DNA of 64,000 nt from Aquimarina muelleri DSM 19832 (GCF_000430665.1 NZ_AUML01000010.1:1-64000), one strand, 5' to 3'. Shown: positions 29,984-40,237, counted from the first letter of the stretch. Program-made: numbers and translations. The notes: generated from the sequence alone by a model not told the origin.

Positions 29984-32900
29984 ATGAGAACAAAGTTTAG
30001 TGGAATTCTAACGCTAATTCTAGCGTTTGTAGTGCAACTATCGTTTGCACAAGAAAAAACGATCTCTGGTAATGTGACAGACAATAGTGGTCTTCCTTTA
30101 CCTGGAGTAAATATCGTTGTAAAAGGCACTGCTACAGGTACACAAACCGATTTTGATGGTAATTACACCATCAATGCAAATAGAGGTTCTGTGTTAACTT
30201 ATAGTTACGTAGGTTTTGCCGCGAAAGAAATTGTTGTCGGAGACAGCAATAGAATTAATGTTCAATTATCAGAAGATGCAGCACAACTTGAAGAAGTTAT
30301 TGTCACAGCACAAGGTATCCGGAGAGAGAAAAAATCTCTTGGTTATGCTGTAAGTACTGTTGCTAATGATAAAATTGAACAGAAAGCAGAGGCCGATCTA
30401 GGTCGTATCTTATCTGGTAAAGCCGCAGGAGTAAACATTACTTCTACCAACGGATTATCTGGTTCTGGAACTAATATCATTATTCGTGGGTATAGTTCTG
30501 TAACTGGTAGTAACCAGCCTCTTTTCGTTGTAGATGGTGTTCCTTTTGATGGAGGAACAAACACCCAAACAAATTTCCTTGACAACGTAACAGAATCTAG
30601 TAGATTTTTGGATTTAGATCCAAATTCAATTGAAAATGTTAACGTATTAAAAGGATTAAGTGCTACAACTTTATATGGTCAAGCTGGTAGTAACGGTGTT
30701 ATTCTTATTACTACTAAAAATGGAGCAACAGCATCTTCAAAAGAAAAATTTGAAGTAACTCTTACTCAATCTATTTTTGCTTCTGAAGCTATTTTACCCA
30801 AATACCAAAATAATTATGGAGGTGGTTTTCATCAAAGTTACGGGTTCTTCTTTAGTAACTGGGGACCTTCTTTTAATGGTGATTTGTCTGCTAATCCAAA
30901 TTTTATTGGTATAGCTCCTGATGGAACTACACTTGTAAATGGTCCTCTTGGAAATATTTCTGATCAAACCCTTAACATCGGTGTTGAAGATCAGATCGAT
31001 ACTCCATACAAATACCAACCATATAATAGTGTTGATGATTTTTTTAAAACAGGATATACTTCGACCACATCTATTAATATAGGGGGAGGATCCGAAAAAG
31101 GACGATTTAATTTAAGTTATACTCATTTAAATGATGAAGGTGTAACTCCTGGAAATACATTAAGAAGAAATAATATAGGATTAGGTGGTAGCGCTAAATT
31201 AGTAAACAAATTAACTGTTAGTGGAGTTATTAATTTTGCTTTAACAGATTTTAAATCTCCTCCTGTTGCTCCTAGTTTTGGATCAGGTACTAGTTTTGAT
31301 GGAGGATCAGTCTTTGGTGATCTTTTATACACCCCTAGGAGTGTTAATTTATTTGGATTACCATTTCAAGCACAAGATGGGCGTAGTGTATACTACCGAT
31401 CAGGAAATGATATACAAAATCCAAGATGGACTGTTGCTAACACTAAAGCAACACAAGAGGTTCGTAGAATATTTGGTAATGTTGCATTAAAATATGACAT
31501 GAAAGATTGGCTAAGTCTTTCTTATCGTGTAGGTATTGATCAATACACAGAATCAAATACATATGGACAAAATAAAGGAGGGGTTGACGGGCAACAACTA
31601 GGGATTTACAGAACTACTGCTGTTGTAAATACTATTTGGGATCATACATTATCTTTAAATGCTAATAAAGATTTATCTGAAAATCTTAATTTAAATGTAA
31701 ACCTTGGACTAAACCCAAGATATGAGAGTTTTGAAAGAGAAGGTGTAGAAAGTGTAGGACAATTATCATTCGGAGTTCTAGAACACTTTAATTTTGGAAG
31801 TCAATCATCATTTAACAGTTTTAGCAACCTTCCTATAGGACTTAAACAAACTGTGAATACTATTGGAATGTACTTTGATTCGACTTTAGGTTATAAAGAC
31901 TTTCTTTATTTTAATGTATCTGGTCGTAACGACTGGTCTTCTACTCTAGAAAGAGGAAATAATTCTTTATTCTATCCTGCTACAAGTATTTCATTTGTGC
32001 CAACTTCTGCATTTGAAGGTTTAGCTGGGGATACATTAAATTACTTAAAACTTCGTTTCGGATATGGGTCTTCTGCTGGATTCCCTTTCCCATACAGTAC
32101 CAGAAATGTTCTAGACCTTAACCCTAGAGGTTTTGTGACAGAAAATGGAGCTGCTATCCCAACTAATTCTGTTGCTGACAGATTAGGTAACCCTGATTTA
32201 AAACCTGAACTAGTTGGTGAATTTGAGCTTGGTATGGATACAAAATTTTTCAAACGTTTAGATTTCAATATAAGTGTATTTAGTAAAAAAACTACTGATT
32301 TATTGACCGATCAAGCATTAGACCCTGCAACCGGGTTTGATGTACAACAAGTAAATGCTGGAGAATTACAAACAAAAGGTATTGAGATAGATTATAATAT
32401 TGATATTATAAGACCAAATGATGCTGATGGGTTTAAATGGAATTTGAGTGGTAATTTCTATGCTGATGAAAATGAAGTAAAAAACCTTGATGATAGTGTT
32501 GATAGAATCGCTCTTACTAATTTTGTTATTGGAGAAGGAGCAAACTTTGCTGTAGAAGGAAGACCTTATGGCGTTATTTTAGGTAGTACAGTAGCTAGAG
32601 ATGCTAATGGGAACAGGCTTGTTGATAACGATGGAGCATACATTATAGATAATGATCTTAAAGAATTAGGGGATCCAAACCCAGATTGGACAACTAATCT
32701 TAACTCTAGTTTTAGCTATAAAGGATTCTCTTTTTATATGGATTGGCAATACCGCCATGGTGGTGATATATACTCTACTACTACTGCTTCTCTTATTGGA
32801 CGTGGTGTAGTAGATAAAGATGATCCTCTTGACAGAGAAGCTTTATATGTACTTCCAGGGGTTGTTCAACAATTCAATAGCGATGGACAAGTTGTCGCAA

Positions 32901-33241
32901 CAAACCCTAATACTACCCAAGTAACTGCTGCTAATGTAGGTTTTGACACTTATGGTTTTGGTGCAAATGAGTTTAAAATGTTTGATGGTTCAACTCTTAG
33001 ACTTAATGAGTTAGCAGTTGGATACAAAATGCCTTCTAAGTTTTTAAACAACACTCCTTTTGGAAGCGTTTCAATCAAGGCATCTGGATATAATTTATGG
33101 TATAAAGCTTTTAATTTCCCAGAAGATGTTCGATTCGACACCAACTCTTTAAGTACAGGTGTTGGTAATGGATTAGGAATAGATTTCATTACAGGTCCTA
33201 GTGTTAGAAGATATGGGTTTAGTATTCAAGCAACGTTTTAA
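29984..33241 (+). CDS. SusC/RagA family TonB-linked outer-membrane transporter
   Basis: A 1085-residue TonB-dependent receptor. It has a signal peptide ending LSFAQ; a carboxypeptidase-regulatory-like domain (about 24-100, with ISGNVTDNSGLPLPGVNIVVKG); a TonB-box-like EEVIVTAQG; a plug domain (about 115-230, with VNITSTNGLSGSGTNIIIRG and LFVVDGVPFDG); and a beta-barrel ending in Phe. It imports oligomeric nutrients with its SusD lid. The substrate is unknown: no glycosidase, peptidase or sulfatase lies near, and no hybrid two-component or anti-sigma regulator is present. First gene of a three-gene operon. Confidence 0.95.
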   Translation: MRTKFSGILTLILAFVVQLSFAQEKTISGNVTDNSGLPLPGVNIVVKGTATGTQTDFDGNYTINANRGSVLTYSYVGFAAKEIVVGDSNRINVQLSEDAAQLEEVIVTAQGIRREKKSLGYAVSTVANDKIEQKAEADLGRILSGKAAGVNITSTNGLSGSGTNIIIRGYSSVTGSNQPLFVVDGVPFDGGTNTQTNFLDNVTESSRFLDLDPNSIENVNVLKGLSATTLYGQAGSNGVILITTKNGATASSKEKFEVTLTQSIFASEAILPKYQNNYGGGFHQSYGFFFSNWGPSFNGDLSANPNFIGIAPDGTTLVNGPLGNISDQTLNIGVEDQIDTPYKYQPYNSVDDFFKTGYTSTTSINIGGGSEKGRFNLSYTHLNDEGVTPGNTLRRNNIGLGGSAKLVNKLTVSGVINFALTDFKSPPVAPSFGSGTSFDGGSVFGDLLYTPRSVNLFGLPFQAQDGRSVYYRSGNDIQNPRWTVANTKATQEVRRIFGNVALKYDMKDWLSLSYRVGIDQYTESNTYGQNKGGVDGQQLGIYRTTAVVNTIWDHTLSLNANKDLSENLNLNVNLGLNPRYESFEREGVESVGQLSFGVLEHFNFGSQSSFNSFSNLPIGLKQTVNTIGMYFDSTLGYKDFLYFNVSGRNDWSSTLERGNNSLFYPATSISFVPTSAFEGLAGDTLNYLKLRFGYGSSAGFPFPYSTRNVLDLNPRGFVTENGAAIPTNSVADRLGNPDLKPELVGEFELGMDTKFFKRLDFNISVFSKKTTDLLTDQALDPATGFDVQQVNAGELQTKGIEIDYNIDIIRPNDADGFKWNLSGNFYADENEVKNLDDSVDRIALTNFVIGEGANFAVEGRPYGVILGSTVARDANGNRLVDNDGAYIIDNDLKELGDPNPDWTTNLNSSFSYKGFSFYMDWQYRHGGDIYSTTTASLIGRGVVDKDDPLDREALYVLPGVVQQFNSDGQVVATNPNTTQVTAANVGFDTYGFGANEFKMFDGSTLRLNELAVGYKMPSKFLNNTPFGSVSIKASGYNLWYKAFNFPEDVRFDTNSLSTGVGNGLGIDFITGPSVRRYGFSIQATF

Positions 33242-33251
33242 TAAAAAAACT

Positions 33252-34964
33252 ATGAAAAAATATAATATAACAAATACGATATTTAAATACTTTACTATCC
33301 CTTTAGTATTAATCGGTCTCGTAATAGTAACTAACTCTTGTGAGACAACCGAATTGGATCTTTTAGATAATCCTAGCAGATTACAACCTGATCAAGCATC
33401 TGAAGATTTATTTGTATCTGGAATACAATTAGGACTTACTGCCTTTTTTGATTCTGACAATACAGATAATTTTAATGGCGCAAATGAATTGGGCATGCAA
33501 GTAACCAGAATGATAGCTATGACTGGTGGTACTTCTTATCAAAATGCATATACGCCTGCAGATTTAAATGGTATGTATGCAGATGCATATACTGGTGTTA
33601 TGATAGATATTCGAACACTAATTCCATTGGCTGAGGAAAAAGGTTTGTATACCCATCTTGGCATTGCTCAAGTTTCAGAAGCGTATATAATGATGACCTT
33701 AGTAGACTATTTTGGTGATTTCCCTTACGAGGAAGCTTTTTTAGGCTCAGAAAACACTAACCCTGGCCTAACACCTGGAAAAGATATTTATACCGCTATA
33801 GAGCAATTATTGATTGATGCTATTGTAAACTTTAATAAAGAAGAATCAGCAGATGTAGCTAATGATTTCTTTTATGGAGGAGATGAAAGTAAGTGGATAA
33901 AACTTGCTAACACTTTACGCCTAAAGTCATATCTACAAACTAGGCTAGTAGATGCTAATGCAGGAAATAAAATAACTGCAATTGTAACAGAAGGAAATTA
34001 CATTCAATCATCTGCGGATGACTTTCAATTTAACTATTCTACTACCGACGTTAATCCAGATAGCAGACACCCTTTATTTGGAATTAGTTTTGATAATGGC
34101 CCGTTAGATTATGTAGGTAACTGGTACATGAATGCTTTAGTAAATCAAAAAAACTTAGCTGATGCAAATATAAATGATCCTAGAAGACGTTATTATATAT
34201 ACAGACAGGAAACAGATTATACTGCTGCAGATGAACAGAAAAAACCATGTATTAGTGAAGACAGACCTGCGCACTACTCTACAGAAGAGACCTATTGTAA
34301 TAGCGTAGGTAGTGGTTATTGGGGTAGAGATCATGGAGATGATGATGGTCTTCCACCAGATGATGCTTTAAGAACACTATTTGGCGTATATCCTGTAGGA
34401 GGTCCTTTTGATAATGATTCTGGTGCTAATGTTCGTAACAGAAATGTAGGTCTAAGAGGCGCGGGTAGTTCTATGATTATGTTATCATCTTACGTCCAAT
34501 TTATGTTAGCAGAAGCTGCTTTAACAACTAGTTACAGTGGTGATGCGAGAGCACACCTAGACGCTGGTATTGCTCAATCAATTACCAAAGTATTAGCTTT
34601 TGGACAACAATTACCTGCAGATGAAATACCTTCATCTCTTGTTCCTTCAGCTTCTGACATTACTACTTATAAAGATGCAATACTAGAAAAATATGATGCA
34701 CCAGGATTAGATGATGACGCAAAACTTGACATTATCATAGAACAATATTTCCTTGCTTTATGGCAAAATGGTGTAGAGGCATATAACACATATAGAAGAA
34801 CAGGGAAACCAGACTTACAGCCTACATTATTAGCTACTCCTGGGGTATACATAAGGACATTTCCTTATCCTGACGCTCTTGTTAATAGAAATAGTAGCGT
34901 AGATAGCAAACCTATTTCTACGCAAGTGTTTTGGGATACTAACCCTGCAAACTTTATTGACTAA
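33252..34964 (+). CDS. SusD/RagB family nutrient-binding outer-membrane lipoprotein
   Basis: A 570-residue surface lipoprotein, the lid of the SusC transporter. I chose the ATG giving MKKYNITNT, 10 bases after the susC stop, because it begins a proper lipoprotein signal with Cys30 in IVTNSC; an earlier in-frame codon lies inside susC. Helical TPR-like segments such as KWIKLANTLRLKSYLQTRL and the C-terminal LALWQNGVEAYNTYRRTGKPDL suggest the SusD-like type 2 branch. The substrate is not deducible. Confidence 0.93.
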   Translation: MKKYNITNTIFKYFTIPLVLIGLVIVTNSCETTELDLLDNPSRLQPDQASEDLFVSGIQLGLTAFFDSDNTDNFNGANELGMQVTRMIAMTGGTSYQNAYTPADLNGMYADAYTGVMIDIRTLIPLAEEKGLYTHLGIAQVSEAYIMMTLVDYFGDFPYEEAFLGSENTNPGLTPGKDIYTAIEQLLIDAIVNFNKEESADVANDFFYGGDESKWIKLANTLRLKSYLQTRLVDANAGNKITAIVTEGNYIQSSADDFQFNYSTTDVNPDSRHPLFGISFDNGPLDYVGNWYMNALVNQKNLADANINDPRRRYYIYRQETDYTAADEQKKPCISEDRPAHYSTEETYCNSVGSGYWGRDHGDDDGLPPDDALRTLFGVYPVGGPFDNDSGANVRNRNVGLRGAGSSMIMLSSYVQFMLAEAALTTSYSGDARAHLDAGIAQSITKVLAFGQQLPADEIPSSLVPSASDITTYKDAILEKYDAPGLDDDAKLDIIIEQYFLALWQNGVEAYNTYRRTGKPDLQPTLLATPGVYIRTFPYPDALVNRNSSVDSKPISTQVFWDTNPANFID

Positions 34965-34977
34965 AAACAAAATAGAT

Positions 34978-35847
34978 ATGAAAAATACATATATAAAAAT
35001 ATTCTTTGTTCTTTTTGCATCTTTAGCAATTACTAGTTGCGAAGATGAAGACAAAAACCCACTATTTATTGATAGTGAACGTAGTAACGATGCTACATTT
35101 GTAACTATTGCTAAAGATCCTAATAATCTTGTAATTGATTTCACAAAACCAGAAACAAGTTACAAATTTACAATATCCGCTCCTGCAAATAATGTCGCAG
35201 AATATGATTTGAGAGTTAAACATATATCTAACGATGCAGTATCCAAAGTAGTATCTGTTAAAAAAGCCACATCTTTTCCTGCTGATTTTAGTATTACTAG
35301 AAATGATGTTGCTAATGCCTTAGGTGTAAATGCAGATAGTCTTATTCCTGGGGATGAGTTTAAATTTGAATCTACTGCCACAGGTACTAATGGTCAGACA
35401 GCTTCTTTTTCTAATTTAAATGGAGATTCTCGAGGTTCTGGTCAATTTCAAGGTTTTAACCACACGACCTCTATAATATGTCCTTTTGACACTTCTGATA
35501 ACCCCTACGGGACATACACCGTTATAAGTGATGGATTTGTAGAAAACGAACCTGCAAACACTACTTTTGAAGTAATTCCTGGTCCAACTGATGATACTGC
35601 AATAGTAACTGGTTTATATACTGCTGAAAGAAGTTTTACTATGTCTATAAATTTAAATCTTGGTACCATTAATATAGAAAAACAAGTAGTTGCTGATACT
35701 TTTGATGGTTTTTCACTAGGAACAATTAATACAAACACTGATACAAGTTTCTTTTTCTCTTGTACTGGCAAAATTATATTAAATCTTCTTTACGCTGATA
35801 GCGATGGTGATTGGGGTGATTATAAACTTATTGCAAAGAAAAACTAA
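34978..35847 (+). CDS. surface-exposed lipoprotein of the SusCD operon (possible substrate-binding protein)
   Basis: A 289-residue lipoprotein whose ATG lies 13 bases after the susD stop. The signal ends LAITSC (Cys21), followed directly by EDED, an acidic stretch of the kind that directs lipoproteins to the cell surface in flavobacteria. The mature part looks all-beta and has Cys in IICPFDTSDN and FFFSCTGK. In SusCD operons the third gene often encodes a SusE/SusF-like binding protein, and that role is inferred from position; I recognise no specific family. An alternative start 7 codons upstream would overlap susD. Confidence 0.8.
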   Translation: MKNTYIKIFFVLFASLAITSCEDEDKNPLFIDSERSNDATFVTIAKDPNNLVIDFTKPETSYKFTISAPANNVAEYDLRVKHISNDAVSKVVSVKKATSFPADFSITRNDVANALGVNADSLIPGDEFKFESTATGTNGQTASFSNLNGDSRGSGQFQGFNHTTSIICPFDTSDNPYGTYTVISDGFVENEPANTTFEVIPGPTDDTAIVTGLYTAERSFTMSINLNLGTINIEKQVVADTFDGFSLGTINTNTDTSFFFSCTGKIILNLLYADSDGDWGDYKLIAKKN

Positions 35848-35904
35848 ACCTTAAAATATATCTTCTAAAATAAAGATATCTATTTTTAGTTTTTAATGAA
35901 TATC

Positions 35905-35944
35905 AAATCTCAGCAAACATATCGTTTGCTGAGATTTTTTTTAC
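35905..35944 (+). terminator. intrinsic terminator of the SusCD operon
   Basis: A 14-bp perfect stem (AAATCTCAGCAAAC / GTTTGCTGAGATTT) with a 5-base loop, followed by a run of T. It lies about 60 bases after the third gene and is a textbook Rho-independent terminator. Confidence 0.92.
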
Positions 35945-36325
35945 AAATTTAGTAATCTCTAATGCTACTAATACAATTTACGGATGAGAATTACGTATAA
36001 ATAATTGCAAAGGTTTTTCGTTAGATTGATGAATCAAATTAAAGAATAGTCATAGCTATTGTTTCATTTTATGAAGAAAATATAGTAGAAAAAGAATGCG
36101 ATTATATGTGAGATTTTTATTCGTAAATCGTATAATACCTATTTAACCATAAAATGTCACATCTAAAGGTATTCATTTTCTGATGTATATTCTTTGTTCG
36201 TGATTTCTATAGCTACTGCTATGCAAATCAATCACAGCGCTATAAAACAAAACTTTAGTATTAAACATACAAAACCTTTAAAACAGATTACTTAATTAGA
36301 AATAAAACACAAATACTATTTTAAA
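35945..36325. other. intergenic region without recognisable gene
   Basis: About 380 AT-rich bases between the SusCD terminator and the next gene. No open frame of credible length, tRNA or strong hairpin was seen. A near-consensus ATTCTTTG sits around 36189 but without a suitable -33 box. The segment after 36230 is again G-poor on the plus strand. Confidence 0.5.
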
Positions 36326-37099
36326 ATGAAATACTTAAATTCTTTATCAAAAAACACTAATGTATTTCGGATACTTTTGATTGTATCATTAATCCTAAAT
36401 TATTCTGTTGTAGCGCAAGGGCTATCAGAAGCACCAGCATATCAACAAGGTCGAAATCTTAAACTGGATGATTTATTTAATAAGGTAAAAAAAGGATACA
36501 AAGATGGACTACCCCTAGATAAAATAAAAGGATCTCCTTATTTATCAGAAAATTTTACCAGAGGTGATGTATATTATGAAACTAATCCTATTGGAAAACT
36601 ATACATGAGATATAATATTTTTAGTGATGAAATTGAAATCAAAAAAAACACTAAACATCAAGAATATGCCGCTCTAATTAAAAGCACATTAATTAACTGC
36701 GTTATAAATGATCAAAAATTAATTTATGGTTCTTTTAAACCCATAAATAAAATTGCAGAGAATGGGTACTTAATTTCACTTACAAACCCCTCTAAAGCTC
36801 ATGTTTTATATAAAAGAATAAAAAAAATATTCAGAGATCGTGGTGTTGAAGCTTCTACTTCTTTATCTAAAGCGAGCCCTGCTAAGTTTTCTACATTCAT
36901 CTCTTATTACATTCTTACTGAAGACTCTCAAGAAGCTAAAGAACTTCCTAGAAAAAGCAAAAAATTATATCTGCTTTTCCCTGAGCAAGATCATTCTAGT
37001 ATTTCTAATTTTATAAAAGGTCAAAAGATTAACCTTAAAAAAGAAAAAGATTTGATTCAATTATTTAATTTCATAAACAACTTAAATTCAAAAAACTAA
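36326..37099 (+). CDS. secreted protein of unknown function
   Basis: A 257-residue protein with an N-terminal hydrophobic segment ending YSVVAQ (about residue 31), a standard flavobacterial signal peptide, so it is probably periplasmic or secreted. The mature part has KGSPYLSENFTRGDVYYETN followed by LYMRYNIFSDEIEIKKN, a beta-strand pattern I have seen in uncharacterised flavobacterial proteins, and ends in a Lys-rich helical region. No catalytic motif is apparent. It lies upstream of rlmB on the same strand but is separated by a perfect palindrome that likely ends its transcript. Confidence 0.75.
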   Translation: MKYLNSLSKNTNVFRILLIVSLILNYSVVAQGLSEAPAYQQGRNLKLDDLFNKVKKGYKDGLPLDKIKGSPYLSENFTRGDVYYETNPIGKLYMRYNIFSDEIEIKKNTKHQEYAALIKSTLINCVINDQKLIYGSFKPINKIAENGYLISLTNPSKAHVLYKRIKKIFRDRGVEASTSLSKASPAKFSTFISYYILTEDSQEAKELPRKSKKLYLLFPEQDHSSISNFIKGQKINLKKEKDLIQLFNFINNLNSKN

Positions 37100-37131
37100 T
37101 CTTTTCTTATCTAAGGTTTAATGAAAAAATT

Positions 37132-37187
37132 ATAGTTATAAAAATAGATCTCGATGAAATTTCATCGAGATCTATTTTTATAACTAT
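37132..37187 (+). terminator. 56-bp perfect palindrome (bidirectional terminator-like)
   Basis: Two 28-base arms pair without mismatch or spacer, centred on GAAATTTC; the arms contain ATAGATCTCGATG and its complement. The ends are AT-rich runs, so the hairpin works in either direction. It follows the secreted-protein gene by 33 bases and ends 11 bases before the rlmB ATG, overlapping the rlmB -7 element. Confidence 0.8.
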
Positions 37188-37192
37188 CTTTG
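37185..37192 (+). promoter_or_regulatory. putative rlmB -7 element (TATCTTTG), implying a leaderless mRNA
   Basis: Exact match to TAnnTTTG only 6 bases before the rlmB ATG. If used, the transcription start falls on or within a few bases of the start codon. No TTG at -33: that position lies inside the palindrome. An upstream TTG-initiated reading (37190) would start inside this element and is less likely. Confidence 0.45.
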
Positions 37193-37198
37193 GCAACT

Positions 37199-37933
37199 AT
37201 GAAAAATGAATCTTTAATTTTTGGTATCAGAGCTATTATAGAAGCTATTTTAGCAGGAAAAACTATTGACAAACTTTTTATCCAAAAAGGATTACAAGGA
37301 GATATTGCTAAAGAGTTAATGCAACTTGTAAGAGAAAACAATATTACTTTTACCTATGTCCCTATAGAAAAACTAAACAGACTTACGGCTAAAAATCATC
37401 AAGGAGCAGTCGCAAATATATCTCCTATTGATTTTTATGATCTGGAAAATCTTGTTATTAATACAATAGAATCTGGAAAAACTCCTTTATTTTTGATCTT
37501 AGATCAGCTTTCTGATGTTAGAAATTTTGGAGCAATTATTAGAACTGCAGCATGTACTGGTGTAGATGGTATTATTATTCAAAAGAAAGGTGGTGCCCCT
37601 GTTAATGCTGATACAATCAAAACCTCTGCTGGCGCTGTTTTCAAAATGCCTATCTGTAAGGTTGATCATATAAAAGATGCGATGTTTTATCTTCAGGGAT
37701 CAGGAATTCAAGTGGTAGCAGCTACTGAAAAAGCAACAACAAATATTTATGATACTGACTTAACAATCCCAACTGCAATAATCATGGGTAGTGAAGGTAA
37801 AGGAATATCAACATCTGTTTTAAAATTGGTGGATTATCAAGCAAAGTTACCTATGTATGGAGATATTGCCTCCTTAAATGTATCGGTTGCCTGCGGGGTG
37901 TTTCTATATGAAGTAACTAGACAAAGGCTATAA
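37199..37933 (+). CDS. rlmB: 23S rRNA (guanosine-2'-O-)-methyltransferase RlmB (TrmH/SpoU family)
   Basis: A 244-residue SPOUT methyltransferase. The N-terminal substrate-binding domain (IFGIRAIIEAI, then LNRLTAKNHQGAVANI) precedes the knotted catalytic domain with motif 1 (LDQLSDVRNFGAIIRTA), motif 2 (IIMGSEGKGIS) and motif 3 (LNVSVACGVFLYEV). It should methylate the 2'-OH of G2251 (E. coli numbering) in the P-loop of 23S rRNA using SAM. The start at the ATG giving MKNESLIFG is family-like. Convergent with the rhomboid gene. Confidence 0.93.
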   Translation: MKNESLIFGIRAIIEAILAGKTIDKLFIQKGLQGDIAKELMQLVRENNITFTYVPIEKLNRLTAKNHQGAVANISPIDFYDLENLVINTIESGKTPLFLILDQLSDVRNFGAIIRTAACTGVDGIIIQKKGGAPVNADTIKTSAGAVFKMPICKVDHIKDAMFYLQGSGIQVVAATEKATTNIYDTDLTIPTAIIMGSEGKGISTSVLKLVDYQAKLPMYGDIASLNVSVACGVFLYEVTRQRL

Positions 37934-37946
37934 GAAAAACTTATAC

Positions 37947-38705
37947 TTAATTACTCTCCTTAGAATCATCATCCATGGCTTTTTCCTTATATTCATAAAT
38001 AATTTTGATTCCTTCTTCTGCTTCCAAATCTTCTTGCTGAATATTTTCTATAAAATTACCATTTTCATCAAAATGTTTTAAAAACTCATCTTCTTCTGGA
38101 TTATAGTCTTTGGATTGCCAAGAATATAACATAGGAGGAGCTATCCCCTTTTTTATAGTAAAAGCCAATAATGCCCCTGTTACTATGCCTGACAAATGAC
38201 CTTCCCAAGATATTTTAGGGTCTATCGGGAAAACATACATTACCATACTACCATAAATAAAAACTACTATAAAAGACAATGCTATTAACCTAAGATGTTT
38301 TGTTATAATTCCTTTAAAAAAAAGAAAACCAAAAAGCATATATATTACACCACTAGCTCCTATATGATTTGCTGGTCTACCCAAAAACCACGTTAGAATA
38401 CCTGTTAAAAATATTCCGACAATCAATACTTTCCAAGCATTTTTCTGATAAAAAAAGAACAGCGCAGCGGATAGAATCAATAACGGTAAGGTATTATGCC
38501 ATAAATGATTAATATCTGCATGGATAAAAGGAGAAAACAAAACCCCTCTTAAGCCTATAATTGTCCTTGGATATACTCCAAAACGATTAAAATCAAAGCC
38601 AAAACGAATCTCGAACCAAAAAACTATCCAAATAACTAAAACAAATAATAGAGGATATCCAACTACTCCTGTGCTAAATTTAAAATACTTATCTTTTTCT
38701 TGCAT
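37947..38705 (-). CDS. rhomboid family intramembrane serine protease
   Basis: A 252-residue membrane protein. It has an N-terminal helix, then a long membrane-embedded region with HADINHLWHN, the catalytic Ser in GASGVIYMLFG and the catalytic His in WEGHLSG, which together form the Ser-His dyad of rhomboids. The arrangement of six transmembrane helices fits the family. A cytosolic C-terminal tail of about 55 acidic residues (FLKHFDENGNFIENIQQED) is present. Substrates are unknown. It is convergent with rlmB and divergent from rarA. Confidence 0.92.
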   Translation of the reverse strand: MQEKDKYFKFSTGVVGYPLLFVLVIWIVFWFEIRFGFDFNRFGVYPRTIIGLRGVLFSPFIHADINHLWHNTLPLLILSAALFFFYQKNAWKVLIVGIFLTGILTWFLGRPANHIGASGVIYMLFGFLFFKGIITKHLRLIALSFIVVFIYGSMVMYVFPIDPKISWEGHLSGIVTGALLAFTIKKGIAPPMLYSWQSKDYNPEEDEFLKHFDENGNFIENIQQEDLEAEEGIKIIYEYKEKAMDDDSKESN

Positions 38706-38894
38706 AATATCAAGGATATAGCAAAAAAAATTCCAAAATACTCTTTTCGGCTAAAATGGCAGACATACCTTACTTTAAACCTAAATACTCTTAATAAATA
38801 TCGAATCAACAAAAAAAAACATATCCCCCTTTATTCTGTTTACAATTAAAAATTTTGCACTTAAAATTCTACAAAAGCTTGTATTTTTACACTC

Positions 38895-40172
38895 ATGAAT
38901 AAACCGCTAGCAGAAAGAATCCGTCCAAAATCCCTCGAAGAATACTTGAGTCAAGAACACCTTATTGGTGATGACGGTTCCTTAACCCAACAAATTAAAA
39001 AAGGAATTATTCCATCTTTAATACTTTGGGGGCCTCCTGGAGTAGGAAAAACAACCCTTGCTAATATTATTGCTAGTGAGTCTAAAAGACCTTTTTATAC
39101 TCTTAGCGCAATAAATAGCGGCGTAAAAGATGTTCGAGAAGTTATTGACAAAGCAAAACAAAGCGGAGGATTATTTACAACAAAAAATCCAATTCTTTTT
39201 ATTGATGAAATTCATCGTTTTAGTAAATCACAACAAGATTCTTTATTAGGTGCTGTAGAGAAAGGCTGGGTTACACTCATTGGAGCTACAACTGAAAACC
39301 CTAGCTTTGAAGTCATACCAGCTCTTTTATCACGTTGTCAGGTATACACTCTTAATCCTTTTGGAAAAAAAGAATTAGAAGCTCTACTACACAGAGCAAT
39401 GCAAGAAGATGAGTATTTAAAAACCAAAACAATAAAACTAAAAGAGACCGAATCTTTACTTAAACTTAGTGGTGGAGATGCTCGTAAGCTACTAAATATT
39501 TTTGAATTAATTGTCTCTAGCCAAGATCAAGACCCAATTACAATCACTAATGATCTGGTATTAAAACTTGTGCAACAAAACACGGTTCGTTATGACAAAA
39601 CAGGAGAACAACACTACGACATAATTTCGGCATTCATTAAATCTATTAGAGGAAGTGACCCTAATGCTTCGGTGTATTGGCTTGCACGAATGATTGAAGG
39701 AGGTGAAGATCTTAAATTTATCGCCAGAAGATTAATTATATCTGCATCTGAGGATATTGGAAATGCCAATCCTACTGCCCTAATTTTAGCTAATAACGCT
39801 TTTCAAGCTGTTACTACTATTGGATATCCCGAAGCAAGAATCGTACTAAGCCAATGTGCTATTTATCTTGCCTCTTCTCCTAAAAGTAATGCTTCATATA
39901 TGGCTATTAATAAAGCGCAACAATTGGTAAAACAAACTGGGGATTTATCTGTGCCATTGCCCATAAGAAATGCTCCTACCAAACTAATGAAGGAACTAGG
40001 ATATGGTGAGGATTATAAATATGCACACGATCATAAAGATAATTTTGTAAAACAAGAGTTTCTTCCTGATGAAATTGCAGAAACTAAATTATATAATCCA
40101 GGAGATAACCAACGAGAACAATCTATTCGAACATTTCTTAAATCCAGATGGGGAGATAAATATAAATATTAA
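38895..40172 (+). CDS. rarA: replication-associated recombination protein A (RarA/MgsA/WRNIP1-like AAA+ ATPase)
   Basis: A 425-residue clamp-loader-like AAA+ ATPase that acts at stalled replication forks. Walker A is [15 protein letters not shown], Walker B is [15 protein letters not shown], and sensor 1 is [12 protein letters not shown] with the arginine finger in LLSRCQVY. The C-terminal RarA domain ([34 protein letters not shown]) allows tetramer formation. Length and start ([18 protein letters not shown]) are standard. Monocistronic. Confidence 0.95.
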   Translation: MNKPLAERIRPKSLEEYLSQEHLIGDDGSLTQQIKKGIIPSLILWGPPGVGKTTLANIIASESKRPFYTLSAINSGVKDVREVIDKAKQSGGLFTTKNPILFIDEIHRFSKSQQDSLLGAVEKGWVTLIGATTENPSFEVIPALLSRCQVYTLNPFGKKELEALLHRAMQEDEYLKTKTIKLKETESLLKLSGGDARKLLNIFELIVSSQDQDPITITNDLVLKLVQQNTVRYDKTGEQHYDIISAFIKSIRGSDPNASVYWLARMIEGGEDLKFIARRLIISASEDIGNANPTALILANNAFQAVTTIGYPEARIVLSQCAIYLASSPKSNASYMAINKAQQLVKQTGDLSVPLPIRNAPTKLMKELGYGEDYKYAHDHKDNFVKQEFLPDEIAETKLYNPGDNQREQSIRTFLKSRWGDKYKY

Positions 40173-40237
40173 CAAAAGTATCTATCCTCTCTCTACTTTG
40201 TTTCAAATATTTAAACATATACAAATACTTTGTTTTT

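Noticed and set aside
37132..37187. Transposon terminal repeat or site of insertion
   Set aside because: No transposase, direct repeats or second copy in the window; position after a stop codon fits a terminator better.
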